In this document: positions 15,269-23,767 of the stretch, one piece after another
How positions within the stretch are numbered: the first letter of the stretch is position 1
How the letters are laid out: each line of letters opens with the position of its first letter
Origin: Brevibacillus ruminantium
Lineage (GTDB): Bacteria; Bacillota; Bacilli; Brevibacillales; Brevibacillaceae
DNA: 64,000 nt
NCBI RefSeq assembly: GCF_023746555.1
Contig: NZ_CP098755.1
Location: forward strand, 4,534,001-4,598,000
Direction of reading: 5' to 3'
Position numbers and translations under genes: made by a program
The notes under the pieces: generated by a model
Databases searched by the model: none
The model's input: only the letters and a program-made list of their open reading frames with translations
What the model was told of the DNA's origin: nothing

Positions 15269-16324
15269 CTACCGTCTCACGAGCAGACTATTTACGTAAA
15301 ACAACACAGACGGCAATCCTTTGGCCTGCTTCAAAAGTTGTCTCGCAATGGTATAAATGCGAGGCTGGTTGCGATTCACTTTGCGGTCCACCAGATAAAA
15401 GGCCACCAGACCATCCACAATCATACGGTGAAAAGCCGGATTGGGCAAGCGTTCTACGCTTGCCTTTGCTTGTTTGATAAAGTACTGCAAGCGCTCAGTC
15501 GCCTCTTGCTCCGAGTGGTAGTAGCTGACGAAGTTTAAATCTCCGCCAAGCCTGTCCTCTTCCATATCAATCAGGTAGTCCAGCAATATATGCAGTCCGC
15601 TGATCCACGGAAAGTAGGCATCATTCACTGCGGCAATCTCTTCCTCCCGCAGATCTTTCTCGGTAGCCATGCAGAACAAGGCAAATATGTTGATCGTCGA
15701 ACCCGTAACCGCAGCGAACTCCTGCCAGTACAATCCCTCGTTCTCTTCCTTGTGCTCGTCCCACCACGCGAGCAGACGGGCTTCCCGCTGGTCATGAGCG
15801 ATGTGCTTGTACACCTGCAAATCACTGTAGAGACAGGAGAGTCTCAACACATGCGGCTTGATTTTGTCATACCCGGGCAATTGAGCGGTATACCGCTGAC
15901 AGGCCAAAACCAGCTCCCCCAAGAAACCACTGTCATTTTTCTCATCCCGGTACTGGTAATATTCTTGGAGCGGAGCCCCTGGGGTAAGCGCATCCTGCAT
16001 GGATCTATGTAATTGGCGGAAATCGACCGGATCAAGCGAAGTACTGCGGTCGCACAGATTATCCAGATAATCGCTGATCGTTTGATAGGCAACGATCAGC
16101 GGCACAATCACTTCTGCGTGAGGAATGACTTGTGCTGCGTATACCGATCCTCCCTGGCAGTGAAACTTTTTGCTCTCCATACTGGCCATCGCCTGTTTTC
16201 GCAATTCCGGATCGTCAATCCTTTGCGCCCGCTCGTACCAGGCACTGAAGTCCTTTTCCAAAATCGGTTGCACATGGCGATACATCCGATAAAGCAATTG
16301 CCATGGATGACGTAGCTCCCTCAC
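15269..16324 (-). CDS. ytpB: Tetraprenyl-beta-curcumene synthase family protein
   Basis: A 351-residue protein of the DUF2600/YtpB family, a class IB terpene synthase in Bacillus that cyclises C35 prenyl diphosphate to tetraprenyl-beta-curcumene. The metal-binding aspartates are seen in SDYLDNLCDRS near residue 85 and the second cluster in LLDYLIDMEEDR near 250. Products are sesquarterpenes of spores and membranes. The GTG at 16324 stands 6 bases after AGGAGGG; the frame runs further upstream without a site. It is monocistronic. The C35 prenyl transferase is not in the window. Confidence 0.87.
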   Translation of the reverse strand: MRELRHPWQLLYRMYRHVQPILEKDFSAWYERAQRIDDPELRKQAMASMESKKFHCQGGSVYAAQVIPHAEVIVPLIVAYQTISDYLDNLCDRSTSLDPVDFRQLHRSMQDALTPGAPLQEYYQYRDEKNDSGFLGELVLACQRYTAQLPGYDKIKPHVLRLSCLYSDLQVYKHIAHDQREARLLAWWDEHKEENEGLYWQEFAAVTGSTINIFALFCMATEKDLREEEIAAVNDAYFPWISGLHILLDYLIDMEEDRLGGDLNFVSYYHSEQEATERLQYFIKQAKASVERLPNPAFHRMIVDGLVAFYLVDRKVNRNQPRIYTIARQLLKQAKGLPSVLFYVNSLLVRR

Positions 16325-16483
16325 ATCTTTCCCTCCTAGCCGGCAACACCGTTGCACCCGTATCCGCACCCTCATGGCAGAACAGCCGGTACGGACTCTG
16401 TATTCAATAGAGATATCTTACCACAAATGCCGGCCTGGACCAAAAGGATCAGTGGGCTTCTCACGCAGGTTTCTGCACATTTT

Positions 16484-16534
16484 TTATCCCAATAAACGCT
16501 TCGCTTCCAGATACAGGACCAGAATGAATTTTTT
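16484..16534 (-). pseudogene. glnL: Displaced 3' end of the glnL gene
   Basis: Read across the ISL3 insertion with one target copy removed, the minus-strand frame of glnL continues here as FILVLYLEAKRLLG followed by a TAA at 16484-16486. The 8-base target copy AATTTTTT (16527-16534) is identical to that at 17876-17883. These 14 codons are the original C-terminus, now cut off. Confidence 0.75.
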
Positions 16535-17875
16535 AGCTCTTCACCGTAAAACGTGCTTGATCTCCCTCTATCGCAGTTTTTCGTAGTTATGTAGCCGGTT
16601 TACACTCCAGTCTAATGCGAATCTTGAATCTCTCTAGATTGCGGTAGCCGTAGGCTCTTCGTTTGATCACCTTCACTTTGTTGTGTGTCCCTTCAATCTT
16701 GGCATTCGTTACCCGAAAGGAGAAATAATTCTGAATGGGCTCTCGCCACTGGACAATCGTTTTGGCAATGGAACGAACCGCAGGAGTCGGAGAATAGAGA
16801 TGGTCGTCAATCCATTTCTGAAGTGCTTCCTCGCCTGCCTCTTGGGTTTGAACGGCATACACGGTTCTTATGTCTTGAAGCGCAAAGTAGAGTCGTTTGA
16901 GGTGTGGATCTTCTGCTAACCAATTCTTCAGTTCCTGAAGCTCTTCGGGCTTCAGCTTGTCAGGGATCGTATGGAGCAGGCGTTGCTCATGTCTGCCCCG
17001 ACGATGTGTTCCACGAGCATGAGTGCGTTTTCGGGTAGCTTCCAACGCTTTCGAGAAAAGCTGGATCACGTGAAATTTATCTGCTACCACAAGGGTATGC
17101 TTCCAGACTTGGCGTACTGTTTCAGCCATTCCTGGAGCCAAATCCGTGACAACTACATGGGGAGCCTTACGAAAGGGCCATTGCTGCAGGGCGTTTCGTA
17201 CCTGTTCACGTGAACGTCCTTCTGTGACTTGCCAGATATGACCGGTTTGAGCATCCATGAGGTTCACGCCGTACTTATGTCCTTTTTGCAACGCAAACTC
17301 ATCCAGACAGACCACTTCAGGAGCTTCATGTTCTTTTGGTTGAGCAAGGCGTTGGGGGGCCAGTTGGTAGTACCAGCGTTCGAGTGTCGAGTAGGCCACA
17401 CTCAATTGCTTGGCAACCGAGAGCAAATCCCGGCCGCGGCACATATCCACCGCCATCTCTTGAAAAGCAGAGGTGACCAATCCTCGAGGCGGGATACCGT
17501 TCCATTCCACTGTCCATGTAAGCCCACAACTCGCACAGCGCTGGCGATACACGGGAACGGATACCCAGACGGTCCCCCAAGAAGGAACGAAACGATGACG
17601 AAGAATACGCCGTCCAGGACGGGCATGGTTGGTACTGGCTCGGAGACAGATCGGACAAAGATAACAAGCAGAATTCGGTTCCAGAACAGCGATCCAATCC
17701 GTTTCCGTTGTTTTTTCCCAATGAGTGAGATGGAATGATGGAAGTCTGACAAAGTCTGTGCTAAAATCAAGGCACAACGCAGATTTCCTCCTTTTCAGTG
17801 GTTGTCTCGACAACTCCCACGATAGAGGAACATCTGCGTTTTTTCAATGTCTAGCACGGGTTATGGTGATGAATC
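16535..17875 (-). mobile_element. ISL3-family insertion sequence, intact
   Basis: A 1341-bp element with one transposase gene. The left end starts AGCTCTTCACCGTAAAACGTG and the right end, read inward, GATTCATCACCATAACCCGTG; about 19 of 27 terminal positions match. An 8-bp duplication, AATTTTTT, flanks it at 16527-16534 and 17876-17883, the size expected for ISL3. It interrupts the 3' end of glnL. Both ends and the transposase frame look functional, implying recent insertion. Confidence 0.85.
16587..17813 (-). CDS. ISL3-family transposase
   Basis: A 408-residue DDE transposase. An N-terminal zinc-finger region (CYLCPICLRASTNH and CASCGLTW) is followed by a DNA-binding HTH (LSVAYSTLERWY). The catalytic core has VCLDEFALQKGHKYG, VVTDLAPGM and DKFHVIQLFSKAL, with the final NAKIEGTHNKVKVIKRRAYG carrying the acidic residue. 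Length is typical of the family and no frameshift is seen, so it should be active. It is the only gene of the insertion sequence. Confidence 0.93.
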   Translation of the reverse strand: MSRQPLKRRKSALCLDFSTDFVRLPSFHLTHWEKTTETDWIAVLEPNSACYLCPICLRASTNHARPGRRILRHRFVPSWGTVWVSVPVYRQRCASCGLTWTVEWNGIPPRGLVTSAFQEMAVDMCRGRDLLSVAKQLSVAYSTLERWYYQLAPQRLAQPKEHEAPEVVCLDEFALQKGHKYGVNLMDAQTGHIWQVTEGRSREQVRNALQQWPFRKAPHVVVTDLAPGMAETVRQVWKHTLVVADKFHVIQLFSKALEATRKRTHARGTHRRGRHEQRLLHTIPDKLKPEELQELKNWLAEDPHLKRLYFALQDIRTVYAVQTQEAGEEALQKWIDDHLYSPTPAVRSIAKTIVQWREPIQNYFSFRVTNAKIEGTHNKVKVIKRRAYGYRNLERFKIRIRLECKPAT

Positions 17876-18753
17876 AATTTTTTTGTATTGATCTTCGTCG
17901 ACGAAGGCGCTGTTTCTGTATGCGCTTCCAACTCCTTCATGCGCTTGCGTACCTCTATGAAATCGAAGAACGTAGAAGCATAAGCCTCAAATTTGGGATT
18001 GGCAAAGTCAGTCAGCCCGAGAGAAGCGAGGTGAGAGAGTCCCTGATAAATCGCTCGGCGCACTCGCTGTTCGGCAGCTTTGACCTCTTTTTGCAGCTCG
18101 GCATCGCTGGCCTCTATCCCAAGCTTATGTCTGGCAACCCGGAGAAACGTTTCTTTTAAAGAAGGAAATTCATAATCGCCTGTGGCCATCTTCTCATCAC
18201 CATGCAGATAGCCCAGCATTTCGAGCAAATCCTTGCTCCCGCTCTCGCCAATCATTCCCAGCTCGGTTAATAAAAACTTGCCCGGTGTCTGAATGGTTTT
18301 TTCGGTAAAAGGCTGCTCTCGCTGCTCGCGCGGACTTGCTCCGTCGAGCACGCTAAGTGAGCGCTGAATCCCCTCGATGGACCGCTGCAGCAAAATCCGT
18401 TCCTGCACCTTTTGCAGCACGCTCAAGACTTCCAGTCGATTGATCGGTTTGATGATGTAATACTCAATACCGAGCGAGTACGCTTCTGCGATCATTTCCT
18501 TGGATTCGATCTGCGAAATCATCACAATCCGCCCATCGAAGTCCTGAAGCTGCCGAATCGTTTCAATCCCGTCCCGATTCGGCATCAACAGATCGATCAG
18601 CAGGATGTCTACCTTTTTCAACTGTAGATAATCCGTGTCGATTTGCGATCCGTCCTCTGCTTCTCCCGCAATTTCGCCGAGGTCGGCATCTTCAATGATC
18701 TGAGCAAGCATGGAGCGCACTGCCTGATCATCATCTGTAATGAAGTACCGCAT
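17851..18753 (-). CDS. glnL: Response regulator GlnL (YcbB type), C-terminus altered by IS
   Basis: A 300-residue response regulator. The receiver has DDD near residue 7, the phospho-acceptor in LLIDLLMPNRDG, and the lysine in YIIKPINR. The C-terminal half is the YcbB DNA-binding domain (KFLLTELGMIGESGSKDLLEML, FLRVARHKLG). In B. subtilis GlnK-GlnL activates glutamine uptake genes. The ATG at 18753 lies 6 bases after AAGGTT; the kinase gene ends 4 bases upstream. The last eight codons (LIHHHNPC) and the stop come from the end of an ISL3 element; the native end was FILVLYLEAKRLLG. Whether activity survives is unknown. Confidence 0.85.
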   Translation of the reverse strand: MRYFITDDDQAVRSMLAQIIEDADLGEIAGEAEDGSQIDTDYLQLKKVDILLIDLLMPNRDGIETIRQLQDFDGRIVMISQIESKEMIAEAYSLGIEYYIIKPINRLEVLSVLQKVQERILLQRSIEGIQRSLSVLDGASPREQREQPFTEKTIQTPGKFLLTELGMIGESGSKDLLEMLGYLHGDEKMATGDYEFPSLKETFLRVARHKLGIEASDAELQKEVKAAEQRVRRAIYQGLSHLASLGLTDFANPKFEAYASTFFDFIEVRKRMKELEAHTETAPSSTKINTKKLIHHHNPC

Positions 18754-18757
18754 ATTA

Positions 18758-20044
18758 TCAACCTTTCTGGACAAGATTTTCGATGGGCAAACGAATCCGG
18801 AAGACGGTATTGTACCCGTCTGTATCGTCCATGAGATCAACCTGCCCCTGCAGGTTTTCCACGACCTCTTTTACATAGCAAAGCCCGATTCCTGTGGACG
18901 GATCACCAGATACGTCGTACTTGGTCGTAAAGCCGGGCATGAAGAGCAGCTCCCGATCCTTGAAGGCTACACCCGGTCCGTCATCCTTCACCGTAAAGAG
19001 AAAGAACCTTTCTTCCTCCAGCGTCACCGTAATGACCACTGTTCCGCGTTCGCGGATCGCTTCTACCGCATTGGCCACCAAATTATTGACCAGAGACAGG
19101 GTCGTAAAAATATGGCAGCCCAGATAAGGGGTGTCCACCTGATACGTAAAGCTGATGTCTTTCCTCAGTAGCTTGGCGTATTTCTCATTGGCTCGCACGA
19201 CCACCTTCATCAGTTCGCCCAGTGTCATGTAATCCCGGTCATTCTCATCTGAAATGAGTTTCGACAGCCCCGCAAAAATCCGCTGATTGTCCTTTTTTAC
19301 CTCATGGACCTGTCCGGCAATCCGCAGGGCTCGCTTGGCATAATGGCTGTTTTCCCCATCACCTGGCTCCTGTTCTTTCAACTCGCGATAGAGCTCATAG
19401 CAATCCCGAGTGATATCCTCCACGTCCCGCAGCGTTTTTTTCAAATGAATCGACTCTTCGTACAAATTGGAAACCAAAATGAGCATGTGTTCATTTCGCG
19501 TCCGCTGCTGCTCCTCCATCCACTTGGCCTGGCGCAACTGGATCATGTTGAAAAAACTGAGTACGAAGAAACTGCGGATCAGCGCAATCACCGCAACGGA
19601 ACTAATTACCTCCCATTGAAACACGGCATGCCAGTGCGGGGAGCGGAACCATAGTTCAACCAGATTAGCGGCAATTTCTGCGATCGTGGCGAGAAAGCCG
19701 ACGAGCAAAGGAAGCTGGTGAAACTGATTGACGCGAAAAAGCGAAAAAATAATCGAGAATGTCCCGTAAAAGACAAAAGCCGGGAGGTGCAGCTTGATTG
19801 AGGTCATCAGGTGAAAGGAGTCAAAGGAGAGCCAATCAAGACCAAGCCGGAATAGCACAACGGCAAGTCCTGTCAGCAGGCCTGTCAAATAGGCCGGAAT
19901 TTTCCTCAACCATAGCAAGAAAAAGAAAAAAGCCGTCGTTCCAAAACTGATTCGAAAGTCATCTTGAAACGGATGAAATTTCAATTCTCCAGCGATGGGA
20001 ACGGCTATGAGCATCACCAACAAAATGTATAAATTTTCTCTCAT
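18758..20044 (-). CDS. glnK: Sensor histidine kinase GlnK (YcbA type)
   Basis: A 428-residue membrane kinase. About six hydrophobic segments fill residues 1-175, followed by a coiled region and a GHKL ATPase domain with NNLVANAVEAI, DDGPGV and TGIGLCYVKEVVE. This layout, without a classical HisKA box, fits YcbA/GlnK. It is transcribed ahead of its regulator glnL. The divergent operon encodes a TAXI-TRAP transporter and carries a GlnL-like box, so the pair probably senses the transported organic acid or amino acid (inference). Confidence 0.85.
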   Translation of the reverse strand: MRENLYILLVMLIAVPIAGELKFHPFQDDFRISFGTTAFFFFLLWLRKIPAYLTGLLTGLAVVLFRLGLDWLSFDSFHLMTSIKLHLPAFVFYGTFSIIFSLFRVNQFHQLPLLVGFLATIAEIAANLVELWFRSPHWHAVFQWEVISSVAVIALIRSFFVLSFFNMIQLRQAKWMEEQQRTRNEHMLILVSNLYEESIHLKKTLRDVEDITRDCYELYRELKEQEPGDGENSHYAKRALRIAGQVHEVKKDNQRIFAGLSKLISDENDRDYMTLGELMKVVVRANEKYAKLLRKDISFTYQVDTPYLGCHIFTTLSLVNNLVANAVEAIRERGTVVITVTLEEERFFLFTVKDDGPGVAFKDRELLFMPGFTTKYDVSGDPSTGIGLCYVKEVVENLQGQVDLMDDTDGYNTVFRIRLPIENLVQKG

Positions 20045-20106
20045 AATCGACCGCTTTCTTTGTCGAAAGGTTATAGATACTTATTTTACTATATTTTTCT
20101 ATAGTT

Positions 20107-20122
20107 TTTTGTAGTTTTTTAT
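20107..20122 (+). promoter_or_regulatory. GlnL-like direct-repeat box
   Basis: TTTTGT-AGTT-TTTTAT differs by one base from the repeat TTTTGT-N4-TTTTGT that I recall for B. subtilis GlnL. Further upstream TTTTTCTATAG gives a third, weaker copy. It lies between glnK and the TAXI gene, 35 bases upstream of a possible TTGACC-N16-TATTTG promoter (20157-20184). Confidence 0.6.
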
Positions 20123-20239
20123 AGGTATGCGCTTACACTGCTAGATGGTAGTTCCTTTGACCTCGCATAAAAGTTGGATATTTGCGAATAAGGGTACTAC
20201 AGGAAATCTACAGAAAAATCTTTTAAGGGGGAAAATTAC

Positions 20240-21223
20240 ATGAAAAAACGCAGTCTCCTTCTTTCACTGACACTGCTTTTGACTGCTTCGCTGGTAACAG
20301 CCTGTGGCGGCGGTTCCCAAGGCGGCGGTGGAGCAGCCGGAAGCAATGATCCTTCTCAGTTGATCATCGCAACAGGCGGTACGGGCGGAACCTACTATCC
20401 GCTTGGCGGCGGTATGGCTGACCTGATCGGCAAAAATGCCGGCGTAACCGCAACCGCGCAGGCAACGGGCGCTTCGGCAGAAAACATCCGTCTGATTCGT
20501 GACAAGAAGGCTGATATCGCTTTCACACAAAGTGACATCGCTGATTACGCCAGCAAAGGCCAAAATATGTTTGAACAAGACGGGAAAATCGACGCATTCC
20601 AAGCCATGGGCTCACTCTACAATGAGACCATTCAAATCGTTGTCTCCGGCGACAGCAATATCAACAGCGTAGCTGACCTGAAAGGCAAGCGCGTTTCTGT
20701 AGGCGCTCCTGGTAGCGGTACGGAGATGAATGCTCAGCAAATCCTGGAAGCATACGGTCTGACATTTGACGATCTGCAATTGCAACGACTCTCTTTCGCA
20801 GACTCTGCAAAAGCGATCCAAGACAACAAGCTGGATGCTGCCTTCCAAACAGCCGGTACGCCAACTGCAGCGATTACCGAGCTGGCTGCAACCAAAGGCG
20901 TGAAAATCATTCCGGTGGATGCAGACAAGATCGACGCGCTGATCGCCAAATATCCGTTCTATGTAAAAACTACCATTCCGGCTAACACCTATTCGACTGT
21001 TCCGGAAGAAATCAATACCGTTTCCGTAAAAGCCATGCTCGTAATCCGCGCTGACCTGAGCGAAGATTTGGTATACAAAGCGACCAAGGCTATTTTTGAA
21101 AACACAGACAAACTGGGTCATGCCAAAGCAAAAGAAATCACGATTGAAGAAGGACTCGCCGGTGTGAGCTTGCCTGTACACCCGGGTGCAAAGAAATTCT
21201 TTGAAGAAAAAGGCGTAAAGTAA
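20240..21223 (+). CDS. TAXI-family TRAP transporter solute-binding lipoprotein
   Basis: A 327-residue extracytoplasmic receptor. The signal peptide ends in a lipobox LVTAC (Cys22), followed by a glycine-rich linker. The mature part shows the TAXI pattern: IATGGTGGTYYPLGGGMADL near residue 50, TGASAENIRLI, and VGAPGSGTEMNAQQIL near 155. It binds a carboxylate-type ligand for the permease encoded two genes on. GGGGGA lies 8 bases before the ATG. It heads a three-gene operon controlled by a GlnL-like box. The ligand is unknown; glutamate or a C4-dicarboxylate would fit. Confidence 0.92.
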   Translation: MKKRSLLLSLTLLLTASLVTACGGGSQGGGGAAGSNDPSQLIIATGGTGGTYYPLGGGMADLIGKNAGVTATAQATGASAENIRLIRDKKADIAFTQSDIADYASKGQNMFEQDGKIDAFQAMGSLYNETIQIVVSGDSNINSVADLKGKRVSVGAPGSGTEMNAQQILEAYGLTFDDLQLQRLSFADSAKAIQDNKLDAAFQTAGTPTAAITELAATKGVKIIPVDADKIDALIAKYPFYVKTTIPANTYSTVPEEINTVSVKAMLVIRADLSEDLVYKATKAIFENTDKLGHAKAKEITIEEGLAGVSLPVHPGAKKFFEEKGVK

Positions 21224-21229
21224 ATCCCT

Positions 21230-21760
21230 ATGTTTCAGGGAAAACCAGCAGGAAGCGGGAAAGGGCGGACCTCGTTCCGCCTTTTCTCCTTACTTCTGTT
21301 CATCACTGTCCTAACTTTTCTATTCATCCCCCTCTCCCCTGCTCTGGTCATCCGGGACAACGAGACAAACCGGATCGTCTGGAGCAATCGAATGGAAGAA
21401 AACGGAACTTTCAAGCTGCGCTGGACTCATTCTATTCACCGTACACCCGTAGAAGAGACATACCTCGTCCGCAACGGGCAACTTCTTCTTTCTGAATTGG
21501 CTTTTCAGGACTATGGAATCGGCATGGAAAGCGAGCTGGCTCCTGGAGAAAAACTGATCAGCCAGAATGGTCAATTTCGCATTGTCAATATGAACCGTGT
21601 ATTCCCTGCCTTGCACCTGTTTATCGGTCAGGTGAGGGCTAAACATACACTGCTTTTCGCTGGAGAGGAGATACCGCTCGCAAGCGTCGACAGGCCGGGG
21701 GCGGCCGTTACCATTCAAGTAGAGAAGCGATCCATTTTGAATGAGATTGGAGGGTACTAG
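21230..21760 (+). CDS. DUF1850 protein of TAXI-TRAP operon
   Basis: A 176-residue protein with one N-terminal hydrophobic helix (residues 17-40) and an outside domain. The segment FKLRWTHSIHRTPVEETYLV is the DUF1850 signature. The family is found almost only between TAXI receptor and fused TRAP permease genes, exactly as here, so it probably assists that transporter at the membrane surface. It begins 6 bases after the receptor stop and ends in TAGATG, touching the permease start. Its own ribosome site is weak, implying coupling. Confidence 0.8.
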   Translation: MFQGKPAGSGKGRTSFRLFSLLLFITVLTFLFIPLSPALVIRDNETNRIVWSNRMEENGTFKLRWTHSIHRTPVEETYLVRNGQLLLSELAFQDYGIGMESELAPGEKLISQNGQFRIVNMNRVFPALHLFIGQVRAKHTLLFAGEEIPLASVDRPGAAVTIQVEKRSILNEIGGY

Positions 21761-23698
21761 ATGAGCACACAAAACATGAGTCAGCAAGAGATGGATCAGC
21801 TAATCGCTCAGTACGACAAGGAATCTGCCGTACGGCAATTTATCGGCCCGATGAAATGGATCACATTTTGTCTGTTGGTATTGTTCACTGTTTATCAGCT
21901 AGTCAGCACCATTTTCTTTGCCCTGCCGCCACAGATTCATCGCCCGATTCACTTGGCTTTCGGTCTGGGACTGATCTTCTTGATGTATCCGCTCAGCACC
22001 AAAAAGAATAACCACAAAATTGGCATTTTCGGCATCATTCTGGCGATATTCGCATTCCTGTTGCCGCTCTACTGGGTCTATGACTATGAGGGACTGGTCG
22101 TCCGAACAGGAAACTATACCGGACTTGATCTGGTAGTCGGCGGCATCGCTATCTTGCTGGTTCTGGAAGCAGCCCGCCGCGTAGTGGGGTTGCCGATCAC
22201 GATTATTGCTTCCCTCTTCCTGTTGTATACGTACTTTGGACCGTGGATGCCGGGATTCCTGACACACCGCGGCAATGACGTCGACCGAATTATCGGTCAC
22301 TCGTTCTTTACGCTGGAAGGGATTCTGGGTACACCGCTGGGTGTATCATCCACATTTATCTTCCTGTTTATTTTGTTTGGAGCGTTTCTTGAAAAAACAG
22401 GGGTTGGCCAGTATTTCAACGACCTGGCCCTGGTTGTAGCAGGACGCCGTATCGGGGGACCTGCAAAAGTAGCGGTTTTCTCCAGCGCGCTGCAGGGTAC
22501 GATCAGCGGCAGCTCTGTCGCCAACGTGGTTACATCCGGCTCCTTCACCATTCCAATGATGAAACGCCTGGGTTACCGAAAGGAATTCGCAGGTGCGGTA
22601 GAAGCCGCTGCATCGACCGGTGGACAAATCATGCCGCCAATCATGGGGGCAGCCGCCTTCCTGATGTCCGAGTTTTTGAACAAGCCGTATATCGAGATTG
22701 CCAAAGCGGCAACACTGCCGGCCCTTCTCTATTTTACCGGGGTGTGGATTATGACGCATCTGGAGGCCAAGCGGATGGGATTGCGCGGCCTGAAAAAAGA
22801 AGAATTGCCGGATAAAAAAGAAGTGCTGAAACGGATTTATCTGCTTCTGCCGATCTTTGTGATTATCTTTACGCTGCTGAGCGGCGTTTCCCCTGAAATG
22901 TCTGCCATTGTCGGGATTGCTTCGACCATCGTCGTCGGCGCCTTCCGCAAAGAGACGCGCATGTCTTTTGTTGATATCATGGAAGCCTTCGCTTCCGGTG
23001 CTCGAACTGCATTGGGCGTGGTTGCCGCTACCGCTTGTGCGGGTATTATCGTCGGCACCGTCACGCTCACCGGTATCGGCCTTAAACTGGCAAATGGCCT
23101 GATCGATATGGCAGGAGGCATTCTGTTCCTGACGCTGTTCTTTACCATGATCGCTTCGCTGATCCTGGGGATGGGTACGCCTACGACTGCAAACTACATT
23201 ATTACGTCTACGATTGCCGCACCTGCCCTGGTTCAAATGGGAGTGCCTGATCTGGCGGCCCACATGTTTACGTTCTATTTTGGTATCGTCGCGGATATTA
23301 CGCCGCCTGTCGCCTTAGCGGCCTTTGCCGCCTCGGGGATAGCCAAATCGAAGCCGATGCAGACGGGTGTGCAATCCACCAAATTAGCCATTGCCGCCTT
23401 TATGGCACCGTATATTTTCGTCGTTTCACCGCAATTGCTGTTGATTGATACCACCTTTATGGAGTCACTTTTGGTGATGATTACCTCTGTACTGGGGATG
23501 ATTGGCGTCGGTGCAGGGATTATTGGACACTGGATGTCCAAACTGAATCCGCTTGAGCGTCTGTTGGCCGCAACCGGCGGAATTTTGGCCGTAATTCCAG
23601 GCCTGCTCACGGACGTCATTGGCCTTGCGCTTCTGGCTGTCATCTTTGCCATCTCCTACTACAAAGGCAAAAAGGTAGAACCTGCAGCTTCTATATAA
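21761..23698 (+). CDS. TRAP transporter fused permease (4TM/12TM)
   Basis: A 645-residue membrane protein that joins the small DctQ-like and large DctM-like TRAP subunits, as usual for TAXI systems. Hydrophobic helices fill the protein; the DctM part contains SGSSVANVVTSGSFTIPMMK, AAASTGGQIMPPIMGAAAF and GMGTPTTANYIITSTIAAPA. With the lipoprotein receptor it imports a carboxylate by ion symport. GGAGGG lies 7 bases before the ATG, which directly follows the DUF1850 stop. A strong terminator ends the operon. Confidence 0.93.
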   Translation: MSTQNMSQQEMDQLIAQYDKESAVRQFIGPMKWITFCLLVLFTVYQLVSTIFFALPPQIHRPIHLAFGLGLIFLMYPLSTKKNNHKIGIFGIILAIFAFLLPLYWVYDYEGLVVRTGNYTGLDLVVGGIAILLVLEAARRVVGLPITIIASLFLLYTYFGPWMPGFLTHRGNDVDRIIGHSFFTLEGILGTPLGVSSTFIFLFILFGAFLEKTGVGQYFNDLALVVAGRRIGGPAKVAVFSSALQGTISGSSVANVVTSGSFTIPMMKRLGYRKEFAGAVEAAASTGGQIMPPIMGAAAFLMSEFLNKPYIEIAKAATLPALLYFTGVWIMTHLEAKRMGLRGLKKEELPDKKEVLKRIYLLLPIFVIIFTLLSGVSPEMSAIVGIASTIVVGAFRKETRMSFVDIMEAFASGARTALGVVAATACAGIIVGTVTLTGIGLKLANGLIDMAGGILFLTLFFTMIASLILGMGTPTTANYIITSTIAAPALVQMGVPDLAAHMFTFYFGIVADITPPVALAAFAASGIAKSKPMQTGVQSTKLAIAAFMAPYIFVVSPQLLLIDTTFMESLLVMITSVLGMIGVGAGIIGHWMSKLNPLERLLAATGGILAVIPGLLTDVIGLALLAVIFAISYYKGKKVEPAASI

Positions 23699-23709
23699 GA
23701 AAGTAAACG

Positions 23710-23758
23710 ATCAGACGGACTTTCTCCTTAACGTTGAAAGTCCGTCTGATGCTTTGTC
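23710..23758. terminator. Terminator of the TAXI-TRAP operon
   Basis: ATCAGACGGACTTTC pairs with GAAAGTCCGTCTGAT around an 11-base loop; it lies between convergent genes. Confidence 0.9.
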
Positions 23759-23767
23759 AGGAGAGGG

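Noticed and set aside
22346..23263. A 305-codon frame opposite the TRAP permease
   Set aside because: Antisense shadow; composition is rich in Arg, Gln, Asn and His and no start signal is seen.
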